A DNA stretch of 64,000 nucleotides from Bacteroidales bacterium (GTDB taxonomy: Bacteria > Bacteroidota > Bacteroidia > Bacteroidales > UBA932): NCBI GenBank assembly GCA_017554335.1, contig JAFZIO010000042.1, positions 1 through 64,000 of the forward strand, written 5' to 3'. Of the stretch, positions 7,991 through 17,073 are shown one piece after another. Under the pieces are notes generated by a model that saw only the letters and a program-made list of their open reading frames with translations, ran no database searches and was not told the origin of the DNA. Position numbers and translations under genes: made by a program. Position 1 is the first letter of the stretch. The number at the start of each line of letters is the position of its first letter.

Positions 7991-8542
7991 ATGAAAACCA
8001 GTACTAAAGTTTGGCTCGTGATTGCAGGTCTCCTGCTCATCGCCCTCGGTGTTTATTGCATCTGCAAGCCCGCCGCAACTCTGTTCTCAGCCGCATGGCT
8101 CATCGGCATTCTCGTTCTGTCTGCCGGTATCTCAAAGTTGATCTTCACCTTCAGAACCCAGGCTTTCCTGCCCAATAGTGCCACCAGGGTGCTGTCTGCC
8201 ATTTTTGAGGTCATTCTCGGTATCTTCTTCCTGGCCAACAGTCTCTTCGTGGCAGTTTCCCTGCCCGTCGTATTTGCATTATGGGTACTTGTCGAAAGTG
8301 TGATCGTCGCCATTAACAGTTTCGACTACAAGCGCGTCGGATTCCCCGGATGGTGGGGCCTCCTCCTTCTTGGAGTCTGCGGTATCGTCATGGCTGTCCT
8401 CGGTCTCAGGAACCCTGATGTTACCGCCAAAACCATGGCACTTATGATCGGCATCGGCATCATTGCCGTTGGCGTTGCCAACATCTGCGCCGTAGCCGGT
8501 GTGAACAAATTTGAGAATTATCTGAAGCAGCCCGTCGAGTAA
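7991..8542 (+). CDS. HdeD/DUF308 family membrane protein
   Basis: This 183-residue integral membrane protein has about six hydrophobic helices, roughly at residues 8-28, 33-53, 70-88, 92-112, 125-145 and 150-172. They include GIYCICKPAATL-like and LIGILVLSAGISKLIF segments. The pattern of paired helices ending in short basic loops fits the HdeD family. In E. coli HdeD contributes to acid resistance at high cell density; the molecular function is unknown. The start at 7991 (MKTSTKVWLV) follows an A-rich leader without Shine-Dalgarno. Confidence 0.8.
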   Translation: MKTSTKVWLVIAGLLLIALGVYCICKPAATLFSAAWLIGILVLSAGISKLIFTFRTQAFLPNSATRVLSAIFEVILGIFFLANSLFVAVSLPVVFALWVLVESVIVAINSFDYKRVGFPGWWGLLLLGVCGIVMAVLGLRNPDVTAKTMALMIGIGIIAVGVANICAVAGVNKFENYLKQPVE

Positions 8543-8571
8543 TCAAGGCTCAATCATTTACAGATAAAGAC

Positions 8572-8608
8572 AACAGAGGCTGGCTAAAATGATTAGCCAG
8601 CCTCTGTT
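8572..8608 (+). terminator. Intrinsic terminator after the HdeD-like gene
   Basis: A perfect 16-bp stem (8572-8587 with 8593-8608) with loop AATGA is followed by a short T run. It lies between the convergent HdeD-like and lipoprotein genes. The opposite strand lacks a strong T tract. Confidence 0.85.
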
Positions 8609-9088
8609 TTAATTCCATGCCGGAACCAGCGGCGGAACTGTTTCCCCTTCTTCATCCAGTCGGATTTCTTCCCCGGAAGAGAGAATATATATTGCGTACT
8701 GGTGATTGGCCTTGCCGAAACTGACTGCGGCGTCAATCGCATCTTCAGGAAATACACGCACGCTGTCAAAATAATACAGGCCGTCTTCCGAATTGAGCCA
8801 GCCGCCCACATATCCCTCATGAGCCATGGCATGGCTGATTACGAAGTCCAGGCCGTCGCGTCCGTGGCTGTCCTGGGTAGCCTCATAAGATACAGCTATG
8901 CCTGAAGAAGGTTCCGTCCATGTTCTGATATCCAGGGTAAAACCATCCGGGTGGCTCTGGCTGAAAGTCCAGAGACTGTCCGCCAGTGCGGCATCGGCTT
9001 GAGTTGAAGTTTGATTCCGGGACCCGCATGAACAAATTATCAGGCAGGAAAAAGTCAACAATAAACTCAGCGAAGATTTAAGGCTCAT
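8609..9088 (-). CDS. Lipoprotein with a GFT...VGGW...YFD...IYIL domain
   Basis: This 159-residue protein has a lipoprotein signal (MSLKSSLSLLLTFSCLIICS followed by Cys-Gly-Ser). The mature part has ordered blocks GFTLDIRT, GIAVSYEATQDSHG, VGGWLNSEDGLYYFDSVRVF and ANHQYAIYILSSGEEI. From memory these resemble a small domain found inside large phage or conjugative polyvalent proteins, here isolated and lipid-anchored. No function is known to me. It starts 10 bp after the RNase H gene and ends at the terminator, so it closes the transporter operon. Confidence 0.65.
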   Translation of the reverse strand: MSLKSSLSLLLTFSCLIICSCGSRNQTSTQADAALADSLWTFSQSHPDGFTLDIRTWTEPSSGIAVSYEATQDSHGRDGLDFVISHAMAHEGYVGGWLNSEDGLYYFDSVRVFPEDAIDAAVSFGKANHQYAIYILSSGEEIRLDEEGETVPPLVPAWN

Positions 9089-9098
9089 AAGATTAATA

Positions 9099-9518
9099 CT
9101 ATTGAAGTGCCTGATCAAGGGTCTCTGTGCAAAGGCTGTCGCACAGTTCGTTCCAGTCGTGGCCAATATGGCTCCTGACCCACTCGAACTCAACATGGAT
9201 CTTCTTCAGGCGAACAAGCTGCTTGTATGAGACGAGCAGGTCCATGTCCGGTTTGTTTTTCCTCTTGGGTATCTTGCCCAGATTCAGGGTAGCATACAGA
9301 TTATCCGTAACAATACGCACCTTGCTGTTGTCCGGGAGCTCTTCCAGTGCAGCCAGTATGGCCTTTACTTCCGCCCTCTGGCTGGTCTCCCTCTTCACAA
9401 GGAAAGAGCCCTGCTTAAGCAGGGTTTTGCCGTCCGCTTTAAGGATAACGTAGGCTCCTGCACCAACACTTTTGCTGAGCATGTAGCCTCCATCGGTATA
9501 AACGATGTATTCCTTCAT
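9099..9518 (-). CDS. RNase H-fold ribonuclease (RNase HI-like)
   Basis: This 139-residue protein has the RNase H acidic set: Asp in YTDGG near residue 9, Glu in SQRAEVKAILAAL, Asp in IVTDNLYA, and a C-terminal Asp in ELCDSLCTE after WVRSHIGHDWNE. It probably degrades RNA in RNA-DNA hybrids in the cytoplasm. It is shorter and more diverged than E. coli RNase HI and lacks the N-terminal hybrid-binding domain. It sits 7 bp after the ABC ATPase gene with no obvious functional link to transport. Confidence 0.75.
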   Translation of the reverse strand: MKEYIVYTDGGYMLSKSVGAGAYVILKADGKTLLKQGSFLVKRETSQRAEVKAILAALEELPDNSKVRIVTDNLYATLNLGKIPKRKNKPDMDLLVSYKQLVRLKKIHVEFEWVRSHIGHDWNELCDSLCTETLDQALQ

Positions 9519-9524
9519 GCGGTT

Positions 9525-10610
9525 CTAAAGCACGACCTTGATTCTGTAGCCAAGTTTGGTTGGCTCCTCAATCACTTCCCTGCTCATACCCCTGACCATT
9601 GTCATGGCTAATTCGTCGATATCCTTATTCAGAAGTGGCGACTGATGCAAATCCTTTATCATGAATGCAACCGCCACGTCTCCTGTCATTTCCGTATAAC
9701 TTAGCACAATGTGCAAAGGTCTGTAAGATTGGAGCACAACCTGGGTCATCTCTTCTGTAACATGGATAATCTTGTCCCGCTTGTCGGAGAAGCCATATTT
9801 TGTGCTGAACGCAGACATCTGGCTGTTCATGTCAAAGAAATCGAAGTCATCGTTGGTAACGTCGAAACTGAGTTTCATGATTCCCTGGACAAAGGCTTTG
9901 GTTGCACTGTGAACAGGATTGCCGAAAATCTGCTGCGGGCTGCCCTCTTCATATATAACGCCCTGGTTCATGAAGAAAATGCGGTTGCTTACATCCCGGG
10001 CGAATTTCATCTTGTGCGTGACAATGAGCATAGTCATCTTCTCAGCTGCCAGCTGGCGCATAACGCTCAGAACCTCAGCCACCATACTGGGATCCAGGGC
10101 GGATGTGGGCTCGTCGAAGAGAATCACCTCCGGTTTCATGGCCAGGCAACGGGCTATTTCCACGCGCTGCTGCTGGCCTCCGGAGAGACTGCCCGGCATG
10201 GAATCGGCCTTTTCTGCCATTCCGACCTTACGCAACATGGACATTGCCTCTTTGGTTGCGTCCTCATCGCTCATTCCAAGCAGCTTGACAGGGGCAAACT
10301 TTACGTTCTCCAGCACGCTCATATGAGGGAAAAGGTTGAATTGCTGGAACACCATTCCTACCTTTCGGCGCAACTGGTCAAGCGGATATCCCTTTGCGGT
10401 GATATCCTCACCCTTGTACAATATCCTGCCGCCGGAAGGTATCTCCAGCATATTCAGGGAACGGAGGAAAGTACTCTTGCCGGTTCCTGAAGGGCCGATG
10501 ATACTGATAACGTCGCCCTTGTTGATCTCGCAGTTCACATCTTTCAGAACGGTGGTCAGTTTACCGTCCTTCTCGATGTACTTTTTATTCAGATGCTCGA
10601 CTGTAATCAT
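9525..10610 (-). CDS. Polar amino-acid ABC transporter ATPase with C-terminal extension
   Basis: This 361-residue protein is a GlnQ-type ATPase over residues 1-240: Walker A GPSGTGKST, Q-loop VFQQFNLFPHMSVLEN, signature LSGGQQQRVEIAR, Walker B VILFDEPTSALD, and H-loop VTHKM. Typical GlnQ proteins end near residue 245. Here ~115 further residues follow (VQGIMKLSFDVTNDDFDFF to the end) that could form a regulatory domain. The ATG at 10610 (MITVEHLNKKY) avoids the 20-bp overlap of the longer start at 10637. It pairs with the upstream binding-protein/permease fusion. Confidence 0.85.
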   Translation of the reverse strand: MITVEHLNKKYIEKDGKLTTVLKDVNCEINKGDVISIIGPSGTGKSTFLRSLNMLEIPSGGRILYKGEDITAKGYPLDQLRRKVGMVFQQFNLFPHMSVLENVKFAPVKLLGMSDEDATKEAMSMLRKVGMAEKADSMPGSLSGGQQQRVEIARCLAMKPEVILFDEPTSALDPSMVAEVLSVMRQLAAEKMTMLIVTHKMKFARDVSNRIFFMNQGVIYEEGSPQQIFGNPVHSATKAFVQGIMKLSFDVTNDDFDFFDMNSQMSAFSTKYGFSDKRDKIIHVTEEMTQVVLQSYRPLHIVLSYTEMTGDVAVAFMIKDLHQSPLLNKDIDELAMTMVRGMSREVIEEPTKLGYRIKVVL

Positions 10611-10617
10611 AGGATCT

Positions 10618-12078
10618 TCAGGATTTTTTGAGTGCAAGGTCCAGGATTTTACCTATGGCCCAGGCAAGTATCAAATAGACGACGGAAATTAGCAACAAAG
10701 GCACAAAGGCATCGAATGTGCGGCTGCGTATCAAATCGCTTGCCTTGGTAAGGTCAAGCACACCGATATAACCTACAATTGAAGTATTCTTCAACAGTCC
10801 TATACACGCACCCTTGAACGATGAGAGTCCTTTTTGAATCGCTTGGGGCAGGACTATATTGGTAAAGGTCCCGATCTTTGTAAACCCAAGCGCCAGACCG
10901 GCTTCTGTCTGTCCCTTTGGAATGGCATCGATGGATGAGCTGAAAATGCCGCTTGCAGAAGAGGTAAAATTCAGGGAGAAGGCCACTACTGCCACAAACA
11001 GGGCGTTGATGCTGCTGCCGGAGAACACTACGTAAAACATGAAAAGCAGCAACACAAGCATGGGCAGTCCATGCATCAGCAGGGCATAAACAGACACAAA
11101 ATCCTTCATCCATTTCTTGCGGCTTCTGGACATGGCGCAGAGGAGTATACCCAACAAAGAGCCGAACAGGACGGACAGCATGGTAAGATCGAGCGTCTTC
11201 TGCAAGCCGCGGATAATGTAGCTCCAGCGTTTATCCAGAAACAGGTTTTGATAAAAGCTGTCACCTATACGGCTGAAAAAAGCCATGTGATGGGTCTCGG
11301 ATTCACGGTCGATTACATAGAAGGCCGGGTGCTTGATTTCATACGGCTCAGAGAAATCTATGTTTCTTTTCCTTTCTTCCGTAACCGTTATGCTGCCCAT
11401 CATGATATCCAGGTTTCCTGTCTGCAGGCCGAAAATAAGTGACGGAACATCGAAATGGGTGATGATGACAGGGCGTTTCAGCGAGGCGGCAAAACGTTTG
11501 ACCAGTTCCACTTCAAATCCGACCCAGACGCCATTGGCAACATATGAGTTGGGCTCGCGCATGGATGCAGTTCCTATACGCAAAAATTCACCTTCGGTAT
11601 ATGTTTCTATTTCAGGAATGGTCTCAAACGGAACGCCCTCCGGATTCGCCCAAAACTTCCTGATACGTTCAACGGAACCGTCCCTGTTCAATGAGTCCAG
11701 GAACAAATTGAACTGGTCCCTGAGTTCACTCCCCTTCTGGAAAGCGAAAGCCGTAGGCAGTTCCATGCCGCCACGGAATGCAATCTTCAATTTCTGGCGC
11801 TTCAGTTCCGGTTCCGTGAATGTGTCGTCATCATCAACGTAAACATCAACCATTCCACGGTCCAGGGCCTCCAGACAATCAGCGGTGCTCTTAAAAAGGA
11901 CTTTCTTAATGTCCGGACGCTTGGAAAGCTCTATATCGTATAGGGTACCGGAAACAGAAGTGACACTAAGGCCCGACAGATCGGCCTCACTTTGGGGCTC
12001 ATGCCAATCTTTGTCCCCGCCTTTGCAGGAGCAAAGTGCAAGAACGAGAAAGATAATAACAGGTCTGAAAAAACGCAC
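10618..12078 (-). CDS. Fused solute-binding lipoprotein and ABC permease (polar amino-acid type)
   Basis: In this 486-residue protein a lipoprotein-like signal with LCSCKGG is followed by binding-protein sequence. First comes an N-terminal partial family-3 lobe (about 30-145; FKSTADCLEALDRGMVDVYV). A second unit follows (about 160-270; EFLRIGTASMREPNSYV, VGFEVELVKRFAASL, ITVTEERKRNIDFSEPY). Residues 285-486 are an amino-acid permease with about five helices and the ATPase-contact loop EAGLALGFTKIGTFTNIVLP. Joining receptor and channel in one chain is known for some glutamine transporters. The first binding unit seems incomplete. Confidence 0.85.
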   Translation of the reverse strand: MRFFRPVIIFLVLALCSCKGGDKDWHEPQSEADLSGLSVTSVSGTLYDIELSKRPDIKKVLFKSTADCLEALDRGMVDVYVDDDDTFTEPELKRQKLKIAFRGGMELPTAFAFQKGSELRDQFNLFLDSLNRDGSVERIRKFWANPEGVPFETIPEIETYTEGEFLRIGTASMREPNSYVANGVWVGFEVELVKRFAASLKRPVIITHFDVPSLIFGLQTGNLDIMMGSITVTEERKRNIDFSEPYEIKHPAFYVIDRESETHHMAFFSRIGDSFYQNLFLDKRWSYIIRGLQKTLDLTMLSVLFGSLLGILLCAMSRSRKKWMKDFVSVYALLMHGLPMLVLLLFMFYVVFSGSSINALFVAVVAFSLNFTSSASGIFSSSIDAIPKGQTEAGLALGFTKIGTFTNIVLPQAIQKGLSSFKGACIGLLKNTSIVGYIGVLDLTKASDLIRSRTFDAFVPLLLISVVYLILAWAIGKILDLALKKS

Positions 12079-12084
12079 GTCTTA

Positions 12085-12522
12085 CTAGATTTCTCCTCCC
12101 TCATCTCCGGACACCACGAACGGAATCTGAGATTGGACTCCATGGGTGTCTACTGAAAGGATTTCATAAACTACGTAGCGCTGCATTCCTCGCCAGGGCA
12201 GCATTCCGTTGTACTCTTTATACTTAAGTTCTACGAATTTGCCGCTGCAGCGCATCAGAGAATCGGCTACCGCCTTGTCTACCACTGAAAAATTGAACTC
12301 GTTGGACTGGATACCGTTGCCTTGTCTGGAACCACGGAATCCGGTCTGGATGAGCCGGCCCTCATAAGTCTTCCATACCCATCCCTTGTAAACTATCTGA
12401 TTGAGCTCGCCGGCCTTGACGCCTTCGCCAAGCACAAAGTAAAACTTGAAATAACCAAAAAGAAGCCCGGCTAAAAGCAGGACCACGACGATGATGGTAA
12501 TCACCTTGGAAGATGTCTTCAT
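12085..12522 (-). CDS. Conserved single-helix membrane protein
   Basis: This 145-residue protein has one N-terminal transmembrane helix (about 7-29, IIVVVLLLAGLLFGYF) and a ~115-residue domain expected outside the cytoplasm. That domain includes GVKAGELNQIV, YEGRLIQTGF and FVELKYKEYNGMLPWRG. I remember close Bacteroidetes homologues mislabelled as 6-phosphogluconate dehydrogenase; no dehydrogenase motif is present. It is the first gene of the operon that continues into the amino-acid ABC transporter, 6 bp away, so a transport-related accessory role is possible. Confidence 0.65.
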   Translation of the reverse strand: MKTSSKVITIIVVVLLLAGLLFGYFKFYFVLGEGVKAGELNQIVYKGWVWKTYEGRLIQTGFRGSRQGNGIQSNEFNFSVVDKAVADSLMRCSGKFVELKYKEYNGMLPWRGMQRYVVYEILSVDTHGVQSQIPFVVSGDEGGEI

Positions 12523-12543
12523 AAAACGAGCGTGTTAGTCTTA

Positions 12544-12551
12544 CAAATATA
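12544..12551 (-). promoter_or_regulatory. -7 box for the transporter operon
   Basis: Minus strand reads TATATTTG. It faces away from a plus-strand box at 12564-12571, with exactly 12 bp between the two. Confidence 0.55.
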
Positions 12552-12563
12552 ATTAAATTATCT

Positions 12564-12571
12564 TAAATTTG
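12564..12571 (+). promoter_or_regulatory. -7 box for the SGNH-MBOAT operon
   Basis: TAAATTTG lies nine bases before the ATG at 12581. It is the mirror partner of the minus-strand box at 12544-12551. Confidence 0.55.
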
Positions 12572-12580
12572 TCACTTGTT

Positions 12581-13972
12581 ATGTCCGGACGCAGAATATT
12601 ATTATTCATATTGTCAGTTTACGCTATCCTGGCCGTTATTTGTCTGCTGTTCCCCGCAGACGGAGTGGCTATCGCAGGCACTACGCTCAACTTCCCTACT
12701 ATCAGTGAAGTACGCGAATCTCTCGCACCCGCGAAAGCTGAGCCCGGTCCGTCTCCGGAAGAATTGCTGGAGCAGCGCATGCAGGCCATACGCCAGGCGG
12801 AACAGCAAAAGTTCGAAACTTATTTCAAGGAGAATCCCGCCCGCCTGTATTTCCCCGGCGACGATGCAAGCCTCTTCGACCCGTTCTTCGCCTCTCTAGA
12901 CAACGCCCGCAGCAAGCAGATGCGTATACTTCACTACGGCGACTCGCAGATAGAGGAAGACCGCATCACCGGCACGCTCAGAAAGGGCCTGCAGGAACGT
13001 TTCGGAGGCGGCGGCCCCGGCATTTTGCCGTTCGGCAACCCATATTACACCCTGAACTTCTCCCAGACCAGCACTGCCAAGCTCCATAAGACAATGATCT
13101 TCAGCGACGGGGCACGCCGGAGCGACTCCCGCTACGGCGTCATGGGCCAGTGTGCGCGCATGGACACCAGCGTCTTCACAACCGTCAGCCACTCAAAGAG
13201 CAATACCGGCCCTGCCAGGAGCTTCCGCCGCCTGACGCTGCTGGCCGGCAATATAAGCGGCAGCGTCAACCTTAAATGCGAGGGCCGCAGTTTCAAGCTC
13301 GACCCCGTCAAGAACGCCTCCGGGGTAGGCCGTATCGTGGTCGACCTGCCCGACAGCAGCACCCGCGTACGCTTCAGCACCTGGGGGTCCGCAGACGTCT
13401 ACGGATTCCAGCTGGACGACACTTTGGGCGTATGCGTGGACAACATCCCCATGCGCAGCTGCTCCGGAACCATTTTTACCCGCATGAACGCCGCCCAGCT
13501 TAAGGAGTACGCAGAAAACGACAACGTACGGCTTATCATACTTCAGTTCGGCGGGAACTCCATGCCCTACTGCAAGACCGGAAAGTCCATTTCCGAATAC
13601 AAGGAAACCATAGAAAAGCAGATACGCCACCTCCACACGGTTGCGCCCGACGCCTCGATAATCTTCATCGGCCCCTCCGACATGTCCACCAACATCAGAG
13701 GGAAGATGCAGACCTACCCCCACCTGCCCATGATGGTCGACTCGCTGAAAGCGGCAGCCAACAACGCCGGGGCGGCATACTGGGATATGTACGGAGCCAT
13801 GGGAGGCGACGGCTCCATGGTCGAATGGGTGAAGGCGCGCCCCCAGCTGGCCGGAAGCGATTACGTACACTTCACGCCCCTGGGCGCCGAAGCGGTCGGA
13901 AAGATGCTCTTCGAGACCATAATGCTCTATTACGACTGGTACCGCCTGCGCAAATACGGCCCTGCCAAATGA
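12581..13972 (+). CDS. SGNH hydrolase-like envelope protein
   Basis: This 463-residue protein has an N-terminal signal-anchor helix (MSGRRILLFILSVYAILAVI) and then a coiled, Glu/Gln-rich stretch (about 45-85). The SGNH domain starts at HYGDSQIEEDR near residue 118. Later blocks are LIILQFGGNSM (block III), IIFIGPSDMS and DYVHFTPLGAEAVG (block V). An inserted beta-rich segment (about 210-290) separates blocks I and III. With the following SGNH and MBOAT genes it suggests O-acylation or deacylation of an envelope polymer. The ATG at 12581 fits the promoter better than a TTG at 12569. Confidence 0.8.
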   Translation: MSGRRILLFILSVYAILAVICLLFPADGVAIAGTTLNFPTISEVRESLAPAKAEPGPSPEELLEQRMQAIRQAEQQKFETYFKENPARLYFPGDDASLFDPFFASLDNARSKQMRILHYGDSQIEEDRITGTLRKGLQERFGGGGPGILPFGNPYYTLNFSQTSTAKLHKTMIFSDGARRSDSRYGVMGQCARMDTSVFTTVSHSKSNTGPARSFRRLTLLAGNISGSVNLKCEGRSFKLDPVKNASGVGRIVVDLPDSSTRVRFSTWGSADVYGFQLDDTLGVCVDNIPMRSCSGTIFTRMNAAQLKEYAENDNVRLIILQFGGNSMPYCKTGKSISEYKETIEKQIRHLHTVAPDASIIFIGPSDMSTNIRGKMQTYPHLPMMVDSLKAAANNAGAAYWDMYGAMGGDGSMVEWVKARPQLAGSDYVHFTPLGAEAVGKMLFETIMLYYDWYRLRKYGPAK

Positions 13973-15162
13973 GACGCATCCTGCTGATACTCACCGGCGT
14001 ACTTTGTTGCGTCATCCTCTCCGGCCAGGATCTCCCCTCCTGCGCCCGCCCGGACAGTTCCTTCCTGAGACATCCCGGATCGACCTGGCGGACCGAGGCA
14101 TTCCGGGCCAAGCTGAAAGCATGTTCCGAAGCCCCCGACAGCTGCGTAACCATCTGGCACATAGGCGGCTCGCACGTGCAGGCAGGTTGGTTCTCCTCAC
14201 GCGTGAGGCATAATTTCGACTCGTTGGGGTGCTATCCTTCCGCAGGCCGGGGATACATCTTCCCCTATCCCCTGGCCCACACTAATTACGACCGTTCCTA
14301 CAACGTAAGCGGAGAGGGTGAATGGATAGGCAGCCGCAGTTCCTACCCCAACAAGAAGATGCCCTACAGGCCATCCTGGGGCATCACCGGCATTGCTGCA
14401 TATACCGCCGACACCACCGCATTCTTCGGTCTGGGCACGCCGGAGCCCTTCATGCGTCTGCATATAATGGGCGATGCATCCGAGAACGTGACGCCGCTGG
14501 TCGTATGCGGCACGGACACCCTGAAGTGCGTTCCGGACACCTTGCTGCACGGTTTCATGGTCGAATTCCCGGAGCCTGTCGACTCTTTGCAGCTGCTGCC
14601 CATGCTGAAGGACGGCGAGCATTTCACCGTGACGGGGCTGCTGCCGGAAGTGCCCGCCAGCTCTGGTGTACGGTACGTTTCTACCGGCGTTAACGGAGCC
14701 CGCACGACCACCTGGACAGAGCGCTGTCCGGAATTCGAACGTGAACTCTCGCTGGTTCATCCGGACCTGGTCATCCTTGGACTCGGAATAAACGACGCCG
14801 CCAGTTCTCCCAAGAATTTCAAACCGGACAAGTTCAAGGCGAACTATCGCAAGCTGCTGGACGTTATACTCAAAGAGAATCCGGATTGCGCACTAGTTTT
14901 CATAACGAACAACGACAGCTGGCGCTACTCAGGCAGGCGCCGCATGGTTCACAACGAAAATGGCAAGACAGTTCAGAAACTTATGTTCGAGCTGGCCGGA
15001 GAATACGACGGCGCCGTCTGGGACCTTTATGAAATAATGGGAGGCAGCGGAAGTGCCGGAGCATGGCGCGATGCCGGACTCATGAAAAATGACAGGCTGC
15101 ATTTCACCAAAGAGGGCTACTGGCTGCTCGGAGACATGTTATACAAGGCTTTGACAGACTGA
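13969..15162 (+). CDS. Second SGNH hydrolase-like exported protein
   Basis: This 397-residue protein has a cleavable signal peptide (MRRILLILTGVLCCVILSG, then QDLPSC). Block I is diverged (WHIGGSHVQAGW, with Ser in GGSH in place of GDS), block III is VILGLGINDAASS, and block V is DRLHFTKEGYWLLGD. Such diverged SGNH partners of MBOAT proteins often act as the periplasmic acyl-transfer component. It overlaps the first SGNH gene by 4 bp (ATGA) and precedes the MBOAT gene by 6 bp, so all three should be made together. Confidence 0.8.
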   Translation: MRRILLILTGVLCCVILSGQDLPSCARPDSSFLRHPGSTWRTEAFRAKLKACSEAPDSCVTIWHIGGSHVQAGWFSSRVRHNFDSLGCYPSAGRGYIFPYPLAHTNYDRSYNVSGEGEWIGSRSSYPNKKMPYRPSWGITGIAAYTADTTAFFGLGTPEPFMRLHIMGDASENVTPLVVCGTDTLKCVPDTLLHGFMVEFPEPVDSLQLLPMLKDGEHFTVTGLLPEVPASSGVRYVSTGVNGARTTTWTERCPEFERELSLVHPDLVILGLGINDAASSPKNFKPDKFKANYRKLLDVILKENPDCALVFITNNDSWRYSGRRRMVHNENGKTVQKLMFELAGEYDGAVWDLYEIMGGSGSAGAWRDAGLMKNDRLHFTKEGYWLLGDMLYKALTD

Positions 15163-15168
15163 CGGAAT

Positions 15169-17064
15169 ATGGGACAGTTCTTCACATACGACCCTTCGTC
15201 GCCGCTGATCTTCACCCAGTTCTATTTCTGGGCGTTCTTCGGGGTGGTGTACGCCATATTCGCGCTTATAGGCAAGAAGCGGCACATGCGCAATGTGTTC
15301 CTGTTCTTCGCCAGCCTGTTCTTCTATTATAAGACCAGCGGACTGTCTATCCTGATTCTGCTCTTCGTAATATGCTCGGACTTCTTCATAGCCCGGCGAA
15401 TGGTGAAGCACGAACCCGGCAACTGGAAACGCAAGGCTCTGCTGATATTAAGCGTCTGCATAGACCTGGGCCTGCTGTGCTACTTCAAATACGCCTACTT
15501 CTTTGCCGATGTCTGGCAGCAGCTGACCGGCATGGAAGTGAAGGTTACGGACGTATTCGCGGTGCTTGGCAACATGATTACCGGAAGCGAACGCTTCGAC
15601 GTGGACCGTATTGTTCTCCCGGTCGGCATATCGTTCTTCATTTTCCAGATAATCAGCTACAGCGTAGATGTATACAGGGGCGACGTAAAACCCGTCGGCA
15701 ACATTCTTGACTTCGGATTCTACGTGAGTTTCTTCCCGCAGCTGGTGGCGGGTCCCATAGTGCGGGCATCTGAGTTCATCCCGCAATTGTACAAGGATTT
15801 CTCATTGAGCCGCAGGCAGTTCGGAATCGCAGTTTTCTGGATCCTCAACGGCCTTGCAAAGAAGATCATTCTCAGCGATTACATAGCCGTGAACTTCATA
15901 GACAGGGTATTCGACAATCCCCTGCTGTTCACCGGTTTTGAGAATTTCGCCGCCCTGTTCGCCTACTCCCTTCAGGTTTACGCCGACTTCTCCGGATACA
16001 CCGACATAGCCATAGGAGTTGCTATGCTCATGGGCTTCTACCTGCCTACCAACTTCAACTCGCCGTACAAAGCTCCCAACCCGCAGGACTTCTGGCGCCG
16101 CTGGCACATGTCGCTCAGCCGCTGGCTTAAGGCCTACCTCTACATCCCCCTGGGAGGCAACCGCAGGGCGTCTTTCGGCACCTACTTCTGGATCATTTTG
16201 TTTGCCATCATCGCCCTTATCCTGTCGGGTAGCTGGGTGGTTTCGGTGCTGCTGGTGGCCTTCGGCGCGGCGATGCTGCTTCTGGCACGCTTCCGCGAGA
16301 GCAGCCGCAAGAAACTCTTCTCCAACATCAACCGTTTCATCACCATGCTCTTCGGAGGCATGTGGCACGGAGCCAGCTGGAACTTCATAATCTGGGGCGG
16401 ATTGAACGGCATCGGCATGATAATCTACATCCTGTGGAAGGACATGAAATGGGGCGTACGACTGCTGCTGACAGGCCTGTGCGCCATTGGACTTGCCACC
16501 GTTTGCCGCTGGGCGCCCGCTCCCGTCTGGAATATCCTTGCCGTATGGATGGCGGTGGTCTTCGCCGGCACGCTGGTGCGCTTCCTTTATCACCTCTGGC
16601 GACCGGACGCGGTGGGTGCTCCTTCCGCAGGAATGGACAGCGTACGCAAGCCTTACCGCGGAAGGGACGCACGGACGGCGTGGCTCGGCACCGTATGGGC
16701 TGTGGCCCAGACGTTTACCTTCATTACCTTCACCCGCCTGTTCTTCCGCAGCGGATCCAACCTGGACCCGGCTACAGCCAACCAGGTGGCGTGGCAGACC
16801 GCCCGCAACATGGTGGCTCAGATCGGCTCGGCATGGGACCTTTCAGTGGTTCCCGATATAGCTGCAGCTTATTGGAAGGTGTTCGCCCTGGTGATTGCCG
16901 GCATTGCCATTCATCTGCTTCCGGCTCGTCTGAAGCGCCGTTACCGGCTTGGCTTCGCTTCCCTGCCGCTGCCCGTCATGGCACTGGCGGCGGCCGTCGT
17001 GGTATTCCTTTTGTATCAGTTTGTCACGGCAGACACTCAACCGTTCATTTATTTTCAATTTTAA
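15169..17064 (+). CDS. MBOAT-family membrane O-acyltransferase
   Basis: This 631-residue polytopic protein (about 12 helices) resembles AlgI/DltB. Conserved blocks are PQLVAGPIVRASEF, YADFSGYTDIAIG, FWRRWHMSLSRWLKAYLYIP and GGMWHGASWNFIIWG, the last holding the invariant His. It should pass acyl groups from a cytoplasmic donor across the inner membrane to partner SGNH proteins, which attach them to a glycan or other envelope polymer. About 130 residues after the core (from residue ~470) include extra helices, longer than typical AlgI. The acceptor polymer is not indicated here. Confidence 0.9.
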   Translation: MGQFFTYDPSSPLIFTQFYFWAFFGVVYAIFALIGKKRHMRNVFLFFASLFFYYKTSGLSILILLFVICSDFFIARRMVKHEPGNWKRKALLILSVCIDLGLLCYFKYAYFFADVWQQLTGMEVKVTDVFAVLGNMITGSERFDVDRIVLPVGISFFIFQIISYSVDVYRGDVKPVGNILDFGFYVSFFPQLVAGPIVRASEFIPQLYKDFSLSRRQFGIAVFWILNGLAKKIILSDYIAVNFIDRVFDNPLLFTGFENFAALFAYSLQVYADFSGYTDIAIGVAMLMGFYLPTNFNSPYKAPNPQDFWRRWHMSLSRWLKAYLYIPLGGNRRASFGTYFWIILFAIIALILSGSWVVSVLLVAFGAAMLLLARFRESSRKKLFSNINRFITMLFGGMWHGASWNFIIWGGLNGIGMIIYILWKDMKWGVRLLLTGLCAIGLATVCRWAPAPVWNILAVWMAVVFAGTLVRFLYHLWRPDAVGAPSAGMDSVRKPYRGRDARTAWLGTVWAVAQTFTFITFTRLFFRSGSNLDPATANQVAWQTARNMVAQIGSAWDLSVVPDIAAAYWKVFALVIAGIAIHLLPARLKRRYRLGFASLPLPVMALAAAVVVFLLYQFVTADTQPFIYFQF

Positions 17065-17073
17065 TACTGCACT

